Below are positions 22,699 through 29,508 of a stretch of 29,508 nt of DNA, piece after piece. The stretch is from JBAYNW01 sp041678605. GTDB lineage: Bacteria > Cyanobacteriota > Vampirovibrionia > Gastranaerophilales > Gastranaerophilaceae. The number at the start of each line of letters is the position of its first letter. Position 1 is the first letter of the stretch. The notes under the pieces are model-generated. The model was not told the DNA's origin. It worked only from the letters and a program-made list of their open reading frames with translations, and did no database searches. Made by a program: the position numbers and the translations under genes. The DNA is taken from positions 1 to 29,508 of the forward strand of contig JBAYNW010000019.1 of the NCBI GenBank assembly GCA_041678605.1. The letters are read 5' to 3'.

Positions 22699-22915
22699 AG
22701 GCTTTTTACGAAGTGATTAAGTGATTAAGGGAGTTGATAAGTTGAAAGGCTTAAGGGCTTAAGGGGTGAAAGGCTTTTTACGAAGTGATTAAGTGACTGG
22801 GTGATTAAGTGACTAAGTGCAACAAAAAAAATTAAAAATTTCCTTTTCCCTTTTCCCTTTTCCCTTTTCCCTTTTCCCGTTTCCCGTTTCTCTTCTCACG
22901 TCTCACGCCTTGCCT
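22699..22915 (+). repeat. Composite tandem repeat, family B (copy 5)
   Basis: Contains two partial starts of the module (GGCTTTTTACGAAGTGATTA at about 22700 and 22769), the GGCTTAAG units, the GTGACTGGGTGATTAAGTGA core, the linker GTGCAACAAAAAAAATTAAA, a run of CCCTTTT units (period 7) and CTCACGTCTCACG. The linker is identical to the copies at 13821 and 26988. It fills the gap between speD and rlmB. Confidence 0.8.
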
Positions 22916-22973
22916 TTGACTATTTACGCACAATCAGGTATAATTATTACAATTAGATATTATCAGGTACAAC

Positions 22974-23732
22974 ATGGACGAACAATCAGAAATCATATAC
23001 GGCAAAAACTCCGTTTTAGAGGCACTTATTGCGGGCGATAGAGAGATTAACAAGATTTTAATCTCAAAAAACCTGCACTCCGACGAAAAATTGAATCGGA
23101 TAAAAGAGCTTGCACAAAAAAACGGAATTATTTTTCAATTTGTACCTGCGGAAAAATTTCAGGGGATTGAAGGCAATCATCAGGGTGTTATTGCTCAAAT
23201 TTCTCCCATAAAATATGCCGATTTAGACGAATTTCTCGAAAAAAAGCATGAAAACGATTCGCTTGTGATTTTAGACGGAGTCGAAGATTCCCACAATATG
23301 GGTGCGATAATCAGAACATGTGTTTGTGCGGGTGTTTCGGCCATTATTATTCCGAGCAGAAGAAATGTCCAGATTAATTCTATTGTCGAAAAAACCTCGG
23401 CGGGTGCGATTAATCACATTCCGATAATAAAAGTCAATAGCCTAATCAGTGCAGTCCAAAAGCTAAAAAATTCCGACTGGTGGGTAATTGCCACGGATGC
23501 CTCCGCCAAAGATAATTATTATAATATAAATTACTGCGATATGAATTTCGCTTTAATTATGGGTGCGGAGCATGCCGGAGTTTCAAAATCCTTGATAAAA
23601 GAGGCGGATTTTCTGGTAAAAATCCCAATGTTAAAGGATTTTAACTCTTTAAATGTCTCAAACGCCCTCAGTGCAATAATTTTTGAAACAGTAAGACAGC
23701 ACGAGCGAGCAGAGGGCGGATGTCCGAAATGA
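22974..23732 (+). CDS. rlmB: 23S rRNA (guanosine-2'-O)-methyltransferase, TrmH/SpoU family
   Basis: SPOUT-fold enzyme that 2'-O-methylates rRNA (RlmB modifies G2251 in the P-loop region in E. coli). N-terminal substrate-binding domain (IIYGKNSVLEALIAGDREINKI), then knot motifs: NMGAIIRTC, IMGAEHAGVS and IPMLKDFNSLNVSNALSAIIFE. 252 residues is typical. The last residues (HERAEGGCPK) are encoded by sequence related to the rRNA-leader module (family D) and may be a repeat-derived extension. It precedes the sigma factor gene on the same strand, with a 320-nt repeat-filled gap. Confidence 0.93.
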   Translation: MDEQSEIIYGKNSVLEALIAGDREINKILISKNLHSDEKLNRIKELAQKNGIIFQFVPAEKFQGIEGNHQGVIAQISPIKYADLDEFLEKKHENDSLVILDGVEDSHNMGAIIRTCVCAGVSAIIIPSRRNVQINSIVEKTSAGAINHIPIIKVNSLISAVQKLKNSDWWVIATDASAKDNYYNINYCDMNFALIMGAEHAGVSKSLIKEADFLVKIPMLKDFNSLNVSNALSAIIFETVRQHERAEGGCPK

Positions 23733-23796
23733 CACGCAGGAGTGCGTGGCTTTGGAGGACAGTAGACCCGTTTAGTGCGAGAGAGTAAGACCGAAA
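23698..23796 (+). repeat. Family D-like element overlapping the rlmB 3' end
   Basis: CAGCACGAGCGAGCAGAGG, then GATGTCCGAAATGAC, resembles CAGAACGAGCGAGCCGAGG...GGTCGTAAGACCGAAATG in the rRNA leader (27827-27870). A hairpin CACGC-AGGAGT-GCGTG follows the rlmB stop. The match is by eye and gapped. Confidence 0.4.
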
Positions 23797-24005
23797 AGTG
23801 GAAAGTGAAGAGAAAACGGGGAAGGGGAAAGGAAATTGGGAAGGGGAAAACGTGAGACGTGAGAGGTGAGACGTGAGAAGAGAAACTGGACTTATCGACC
23901 ATTCGACCTATCAACTTATCGACTGATAAACTTATAACCTTTCGGCCATTCACCCCTTAAGCCCTTAAGCCTTTCAACCTTTCAACTTTTCAACTTCCTC
24001 AGTCA
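23797..24005 (-). repeat. Composite tandem repeat, family B (copy 6, inverted)
   Basis: Purine-rich GGGGAAGGGGAAAGG, then period-7 CGTGAGACGTGAGAGGTGAG, AGAAACTGGACTTATCGACC, several period-8 TCGACC/TTCAAC units and CACCCCTTAAGCCCTTAAGCC. It carries the modules of copies 2, 5 and 7 in reverse complement. It occupies the gap between rlmB and the sigma factor gene. Confidence 0.78.
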
Positions 24006-24052
24006 CTTATTCAAAAATTTATGATATAATTAATTCAACGGGAGAGCAAACA

Positions 24053-25051
24053 ATGGCAAAAGACGGAGAAATATTAGATATAGAGTCAGGCAATCCTGAA
24101 GAGGAAGACGTAGATTTGGCAAAATTGGAGCCGGAGGAAGACGAAGATATCCTCGAATCTGTTGAAGAACCAAAGGTTCAGGAAAATTTAACTTCAATCA
24201 ACACGGATGATTCGGTCAGAATTTATCTTCAGCAGATAGGGAAAATTCCCCTGCTGTCAACTCCGGAAGAATTAAATATTGCCAAGAAAATTCAGGAAGA
24301 ACACAGCGAAATCGCCAAAAACATGCTTGTTAATGCGAATTTAAGGCTTGTTGTCAGTATTGCCAAAAAATATATAGGGCGAGGGCTTTCTTTTCTTGAT
24401 TTAATTCAGGAAGGCAACATGGGGCTAATGAAGGCGGCGGAAAGATTTGACTACACTAAAGGGTATAAATTTTCGACTTACGCAACATGGTGGGTGCAAC
24501 AGTCAATCACAAGGGCAATTGCGGACAAAGCAAGAATAATAAGGCTTCCGATTCACATGATTGAGTCTTTGAGCAAAATAAGAAAAGCTACGCTTGATTT
24601 GACAACGGAACTCGGAAGGGCTCCCACAAAGCAGGAAATAGCTTACAGATTGGGACTTACGGTTAACAAATTAACTTCATTGGTTAAGTCCGCTCAATCT
24701 ACTATCAGTATTGAATCTCCGGCTAATCAGAAAGAAGATTCGAGCAAAATTGCTGATTATATTGTTGATGAAAGCACAATAACCCCTGACAGCAGGGTTT
24801 CTCAAGAAAATTTATTTGATGATATAAGAAAAATGCTCGGCCAATTAAGCCCGAAAGAGAGAGATGTTTTGATTTTGAGATATGGACTTGACAACAACGG
24901 CACGAAAAAAACATTGGACGAAATCGGCTCTCAATACGGTGTTTCAAGGGAGAGAATAAGACAGATTGAAAACAGGGCTATTTCTAAGCTCAAAAAACTT
25001 TGCAAAAATACGAATTTAAACAGAGGTCTGAAAAATTACTTCGGGGCGTAA
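24053..25051 (+). CDS. rpoD: RNA polymerase primary-type sigma-70 factor
   Basis: 332 residues. Region 1.2 (DDSVRIYLQQIGKIPLLS), region 2 (NLRLVVSIAKKYIGRGLSFL, with GYKFSTYATWWVQQSI forming the -10 recognition region), region 3 (RKATLDLTTELGRAPTKQEI), and region 4 with the -35-binding helix GVSRERIRQIENRAISKLKK are all present. The full set and strong conservation fit a group 1 (housekeeping) sigma; region 1.1 is replaced by a short acidic leader (about 45 residues). TATAAT at 24025-24030 and GGGAG 8 nt before the ATG mark its own promoter and ribosome site. Its presence agrees with the consensus TTGACA/TATAAT promoters seen in this window. Confidence 0.95.
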   Translation: MAKDGEILDIESGNPEEEDVDLAKLEPEEDEDILESVEEPKVQENLTSINTDDSVRIYLQQIGKIPLLSTPEELNIAKKIQEEHSEIAKNMLVNANLRLVVSIAKKYIGRGLSFLDLIQEGNMGLMKAAERFDYTKGYKFSTYATWWVQQSITRAIADKARIIRLPIHMIESLSKIRKATLDLTTELGRAPTKQEIAYRLGLTVNKLTSLVKSAQSTISIESPANQKEDSSKIADYIVDESTITPDSRVSQENLFDDIRKMLGQLSPKERDVLILRYGLDNNGTKKTLDEIGSQYGVSRERIRQIENRAISKLKKLCKNTNLNRGLKNYFGA

Positions 25052-25149
25052 ATTTTTCTTAACATTTACCGTTTTACTAGCACTTTTTATTTTGTTTGTT
25101 TTTGATACAATTGTGTGTTAGAAATAGTGATGCAAAGCGTGGAATATAA

Positions 25150-25716
25150 ATGGGGCTTAAAAATTTTATAGAAAATAAATGCAATTTACTTGGGCAGAAG
25201 AACAAAGCGGTTTATACGGTTGTTTCTATCGCCCTGTTTAAAGGTATTTTTCGCCCTATTTTTACGATGAATGATAAAAAACAAGACCCTAAGTCCAGAA
25301 AGTATGCTGCAATAAGAGAAGGAGCCACAGAGCTTATTGCCGTGCCGACATACATTTTATTATCCTGGGCCACAGAAAAATTGGCTCCTAAATTTGCTTT
25401 TGGGGATAAGAGCATAGTGGAAATTTTTGATAGATCAAAGTCAAATGCAAAATCGACATTAGGGTTTTTGGGGGTTTGCTTAGCGGCTCTGGTGGTAATT
25501 CCAGGACTTTGTAATTTAGCCATGCCTCATATATTAAAAGCTTTCGGGCATGACGGCAAGAAAACGGATAATGTTAAAAAACCTTATCAAATACCGGAAT
25601 GGGCAGCGGTACCGCCTCAAAATCTTCAGGCTCCGCAACCAACCAAAATCACGCCGGCAAATTTGAATATTTATAAGCCAATTTCGCCTAAATCTGGAAT
25701 GGGGGTAAGCTTATGA
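25150..25716 (+). CDS. Membrane protein of unknown family, paralogue 1
   Basis: 188 residues, two or three hydrophobic segments (near 20-36, 60-75 and 103-127) and a proline-rich tail (VPPQNLQAPQPTKITP). It is clearly homologous to the next gene: both have a K..Y.V..I...K...RP.F..(N/L)DK..D.K..KYA..(R/K)E core and a second half ending in P.(L)......P.(I/M)(L/M)KA(F/L)G(H/F)D. I know no named family for this pattern. The weak ribosome site (GGA) contrasts with the coupling to its neighbour. Its stop overlaps the next start by 4 nt (ATGA), implying translational coupling and perhaps a hetero-complex. Confidence 0.75.
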   Translation: MGLKNFIENKCNLLGQKNKAVYTVVSIALFKGIFRPIFTMNDKKQDPKSRKYAAIREGATELIAVPTYILLSWATEKLAPKFAFGDKSIVEIFDRSKSNAKSTLGFLGVCLAALVVIPGLCNLAMPHILKAFGHDGKKTDNVKKPYQIPEWAAVPPQNLQAPQPTKITPANLNIYKPISPKSGMGVSL

Positions 25717-26327
25717 AAATTTCGCCCATAGTCCAAAGCGTTAAGAAAGTAATCAGCAGCCCTAAATTTGCGGACTTTACCGAAAATACCATGTATGCCG
25801 TTACAATTGAAACCGTGTTAAAAATGACAGGAAGGCCTACTTTTATTTGGCTTGACAAGGAAGCGGACACGAAAGAAAAGAAAAAATATGCTTCCGTCAA
25901 GGAATTTTTATATCAGGCGACATGCCTTGCATTGTACTGGTGCATGGTTCCTTATGTTAAAAAGGGTCTCTATAAACTAATTTCAAAATGGTTGCGTAAC
26001 AAAAACACGATTAACGAAGGAAAATTAAACCTGTATAATACTGCTGAAAATTCTATAGAAGAAGCGAAAAAAGCAAAAAATACCGAATTATGGAGAAAAT
26101 TAAAGACAGACTTAAAAAATAACATTAAAACCGATTCCAGATACCATCTGGGTAAAGGGGCACACGAATTTAGTGCAATTGTCGGCTCCGTACTGGCTTT
26201 AGCCATACTGGCTCCTCAATTAAGCCACTACATAGTTCACCCTATGATGAAGGCTTTGGGATTTGATAAAGAAACCGGCGGAAATAAAAAGGTTGACCTT
26301 GCAAACCGGCAAAAGCCAACCTTCTAA
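25713..26327 (+). CDS. Membrane protein of unknown family, paralogue 2
   Basis: 204 residues, paralogous to the upstream gene but with a ~45-residue charged helical insertion in the middle (NKNTINEGKLNLYNTAENSI and following lysine/glutamate-rich stretch). Shared core: TMYAVTIETVLKMTGRPTF, KKKYASVKEFLYQA and the hydrophobic C-terminal segment VGSVLALAILAPQLSHYIVHPMM followed by KALGFD. Hydrophobic helices are near 67-85 and 160-182. The 4-nt overlap with paralogue 1 suggests both are made in equal amounts. The 3' end contains the probable terminator of the convergent minus-strand gene. Confidence 0.75.
   Translation: MKISPIVQSVKKVISSPKFADFTENTMYAVTIETVLKMTGRPTFIWLDKEADTKEKKKYASVKEFLYQATCLALYWCMVPYVKKGLYKLISKWLRNKNTINEGKLNLYNTAENSIEEAKKAKNTELWRKLKTDLKNNIKTDSRYHLGKGAHEFSAIVGSVLALAILAPQLSHYIVHPMMKALGFDKETGGNKKVDLANRQKPTF
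26286..26323 (-). terminator. Intrinsic terminator for the minus-strand coiled-coil gene
   Basis: On the minus strand AAGGTTG pairs with CAACCTT, with an inner GGC-TTTT-GCC hairpin in the loop, and is followed by TTTTTATTT. It lies inside the last codons of the convergent plus-strand gene and about 28 nt beyond the stop codon at 26351. Confidence 0.55.
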
Positions 26328-26350
26328 CCCTCTAATCTTCTAAATCTCAA

Positions 26351-26821
26351 TTAAAGCATATTTCTTCTTATTTTTTCTTTAGCTCTGTCGATGTTTTTAA
26401 TTCGTCTTTCGATGGAATTAACTTGCCGATTGAGCATGGTTCTTTCATTTTTGATTAATTTGTACTGAGCATCAACATCGGCATATTTTGCTTTGTAGTT
26501 CAGCAAATCATTTCTGATTCCGACTTGAGCGTTGTCAAGCTCAAGAATTGCGTTTTGAATGTTGTCGTTGCCGATGGGAACTTCGCCCGGTGCTGCGTTG
26601 GCCGCAGGTGCACTTTTTGAGGGCATAACTTTAGATAGTGCGTTTGAAATAGGGTTTGATGATGGTTTTGCTGCTGCCGGAGCTGCTTTTGGTGCTGAAT
26701 AAGATGCGTCATCAAAATTCAGCGGAGTGAAAGCGTTTCCGTCGGCAAACGCAAGATTTGAGCATGCTGCCAATAAAGCAATTGACAGGGCGATTTTGTT
26801 GAAGTTTGTGTTGATTTTCAT
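26351..26821 (-). CDS. Secreted or lipid-anchored coiled-coil protein
   Basis: 156 residues, exported. The N-terminus is a signal peptide (KIALSIALLAACSNLAFADG); LAAC at 17-20 could be a lipobox (anchor Cys20), or signal peptidase I may cut after AFA (26). A low-complexity Ala/Pro/Ser/Lys linker follows to about residue 75, then a ~70-residue helical heptad-rich domain (ILELDNAQVGIRNDLLNYKAK, then KLIKNERTMLNRQVNSIERRI) likely to form a coiled coil. Ribosome site AAAGGAG is well placed. Function unknown; such proteins often act in the periplasm or outer envelope. Confidence 0.8.
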   Translation of the reverse strand: MKINTNFNKIALSIALLAACSNLAFADGNAFTPLNFDDASYSAPKAAPAAAKPSSNPISNALSKVMPSKSAPAANAAPGEVPIGNDNIQNAILELDNAQVGIRNDLLNYKAKYADVDAQYKLIKNERTMLNRQVNSIERRIKNIDRAKEKIRRNML

Positions 26822-26922
26822 TGATATTCTCCTTTTAACTATTTTTTTGTACTAATACATTTAATATTTTATTATACTTTTGATTAAAAAGGAAATAGTT
26901 TATATAATGTAATATTTCGCTT

Positions 26923-27100
26923 AAAGGCTGAAAGGCTTAAGGGCTTTTTACGAAGTGATTAAGTGACTGGGTGATTAAGTGATTAAGTGCAACAAAAAAA
27001 ATTAAAGCTTTTCTTTTCCAGTTTCTCTTCTCACGTCTCACCTCTCACGTCTCACGTTTTCCCCTTCCCAATTCCCTTTCCCGTTCTCTGTTTCCTGAGA
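26923..27100 (+). repeat. Composite tandem repeat, family B (copy 7)
   Basis: Modules as in copies 2 and 5: GGCTTAAGGGC, TTTTTACGAAGTGATTAAGT, the GACTGGGTGATTAAGTGATT core, GTGCAACAAAAAAAATTAAA, period-7 CTCACGT/CTCACCT units and C/T-rich runs. It lies between the coiled-coil gene and the rRNA promoter. Confidence 0.8.
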
Positions 27101-27131
27101 TAAAGTTTTGTAAATGGCGGAAGTGCTTGTT

Positions 27132-27174
27132 TTTAAAGGGTATACCCAAAGAGTTTAAAGGATATGCCCCAGAA
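27132..27174. promoter_or_regulatory. Pair of operator-like direct repeats
   Basis: TTTAAAGGGTATACCCAAAG (27132) and TTTAAAGGATATGCCCCAGA (27154) are direct repeats 22 bp apart, two helical turns. The first contains the perfect palindrome GGGTATACCC (27138-27147). Their position, about 200 bp upstream of the rRNA promoter, could fit an activator or repressor site, but the spacing is long. The neighbouring bases to 27360 hold no gene I can support. Confidence 0.4.
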
Positions 27175-27317
27175 TGATTGATTTTCTGCTTTTTTCAATG
27201 TATGATTAAACACGTGCACCAAGCACAATAGAACATTAAAAAATACCGAAATAATTAAAATGGCAAGTGGAACAAAAAGTGGGCTTCAGGCTCACCCGGT
27301 TTGACTCTTAAAATTAA

Positions 27318-27392
27318 AATAATAAGTTTTTTAAAGAAAACAAAAAAAGTTTTAAAAAAGCACTTGACAAACAAAAAATAAAGTAATATGAT
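27318..27392 (+). promoter_or_regulatory. rRNA operon promoter with AT-rich upstream element
   Basis: TTGACA (27364-27369), a 17-bp spacer and TATGAT (27387-27392). The ~45 bp before the -35 are almost only A/T with phased A-tracts (AAAGAAAACAAAAAAAG, then TTTTAAAAAAG), as in UP elements that bind the RNA polymerase alpha C-terminal domain. Start of transcription is expected near 27399. Confidence 0.85.
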
Positions 27393-27400
27393 TGTAAATA

Positions 27401-27566
27401 CCGCAAGAGATTGCGGTTAGTATTTAGGTGTTGGCCCAAAACGATTAAATGATACTCTAGCGAAATCAGAAGAAAAGGAATAATCTGCCAACTCTACACA
27501 AAACCCCGAGGGGTTACAAAGAATCCCTTTGTAAATAGTACAACTCTAGGATGCTTTAAGAAATTA
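27401..27566 (+). promoter_or_regulatory. rRNA leader: 5' GNRA hairpin, further hairpins and boxA-like site
   Basis: The transcript should begin almost directly with CCGCAA-GAGA-TTGCGG (27401-27416), a perfect 6-bp stem with a GNRA tetraloop. AACCCC-GA-GGGGTT (27502-27515) and ACAAAG-AATCC-CTTTGT (27516-27532) form two more. TGCTTTAAGAAATTA (27552-27566) resembles the rrn antitermination boxA TGCTCTTTAACAATTTA. The boxA call is tentative. Confidence 0.45.
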
Positions 27567-27731
27567 AACTCTTACGGGGAAACAGAATTTTCGGGAAAAA
27601 GAAAAAGTAATTTTTTTTTGTCCTGCGGGAGCCGCAAAAAACTGCCGAGTTGATTCAACGGAGTGCAAGTTTTGTGACCCTGTAAAAATAAAGCTGAACA
27701 TTGAAAACAGAATAACTGAAAACTTAAGCGT

Positions 27732-27885
27732 GAGCCGAGGCACCAGGTCGCAAGACCGAAATGCCGTTGATGGCGAACGCTGAATTAAATATACTTGTTG
27801 ATTCAACAAAAAATGATTTAACGGACAGAACGAGCGAGCCGAGGCTGGAGGTCGTAAGACCGAAATGCCGTTTAAGGCGAGCGAG
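27732..27885 (+). repeat. Duplicated structured module (family D) in the rRNA leader
   Basis: Copies at about 27732-27780 and 27836-27885 share GAGCCGAGGC, the hairpin GGTC-GYAA-GACC (GNRA loop, GCAA in one and GTAA in the other), CGAAATGCCGTT and GGCGA. GCC...GGC can pair as a second small hairpin in each copy. GTTGATTCAAC also occurs twice (27649 and 27799). A 7-bp hairpin TACATCT...AGATGTA (27937-27957) follows just before the 16S gene. Confidence 0.65.
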
Positions 27886-27978
27886 TGACAAAGAACGAAA
27901 CGCAAGCAGTAATGCTAGCAGTTCAACAAAGTGAGCATTTTACATCTTTTAGCGAGATGTAATAATCATAACTTTCTG

Positions 27979-29499
<1,521 letters not shown>

Positions 29500-29508
29500 C
29501 TAGGGAGA

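Noticed and set aside
22817..23041. 74-residue frame starting QQKKLKISFS
   Set aside because: Entirely within a family B repeat and the start of rlmB in another frame.
26822..27978. tRNA or 6S-like small RNA in the long gene-free region
   Set aside because: No cloverleaf with a GTTCRA T-loop or 3' CCA-compatible arm was found by eye; hairpins present are better explained by the rRNA leader.

Overview
The window is about 29.5 kb of AT-rich bacterial chromosome ending in a complete 16S rRNA gene. The 16S has cyanobacteria-like signatures (the GGATACTAGGTGTTG stretch near 28766, and the GGGAATTTTGCGCAATGGGGGAAACCCTGACGCAGCAACG region near 28330). I also see obligate-anaerobe genes (oxygen-sensitive class III ribonucleotide reductase, corrinoid iron-sulfur protein) and no photosynthesis genes. 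Together these suggest a non-photosynthetic relative of Cyanobacteria (Melainabacteria/Vampirovibrionia, probably gut Gastranaerophilales). This assignment is from memory of signatures, not a database search.

Layout, left to right. 1-408: hairpin and repeats. 409-1845 (+): orphan winged-helix protein and a SAM methyltransferase. 1952-6003 (+): ftsH overlapping the two corrinoid iron-sulfur protein genes (acsD, acsC). 6094-9402 (+): nrdD, nrdG and a small unknown gene behind a consensus sigma-70 promoter. 9405-17628 (-): ileS, a dicarboxylate/amino-acid symporter, two sugar ABC permeases and uvrC. 17726-18713 (-): an unknown membrane-anchored protein and a DUF192 protein. 18768 (+): small unknown gene. 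19143-21808 (-): kup potassium transporter and an OmpR-type response regulator. 22249-25051 (+): speD, rlmB and the primary-type sigma factor. 25150-26327 (+): two tandem paralogous membrane proteins of unknown function. 26351-26821 (-): secreted coiled-coil protein. 26822-27978: repeats, operator-like sites, strong rRNA promoter and a leader of about 580 nt. 27979-29499: 16S rRNA.

The most striking feature is the density of interspersed repeats, which I sort into four families. (A) Palindromic elements with ends like GTCATTGCGAG/CTCGCAAYGAC or GTCATCC/GGATGAC lie between genes and also in-frame inside acsC, uvrC and the 3' end of nrdD. (B) A composite element of about 200 bp is built of imperfect 7-bp and 8-bp tandem units; it occurs at least seven times between genes, with short related tracts inside acsD, ileS and possibly nrdG. 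(C) A short hairpin with a GGAA loop and a covarying stem pair is followed by CCTACTT. (D) A GAGCCGAGG...GGTCGYAAGACC module is duplicated in the rRNA leader and seems to reappear at the end of rlmB. A 216-bp inverted-repeat element (21837-22052) resembles a MITE with family A material nested inside.

The housekeeping genes (ftsH, nrdD/nrdG, ileS, uvrC, rlmB, speD, rpoD, kup) are identified with high confidence. Functions of the small and lineage-specific proteins are not known to me. No tRNA, CRISPR array, transposase or phage gene was recognised.
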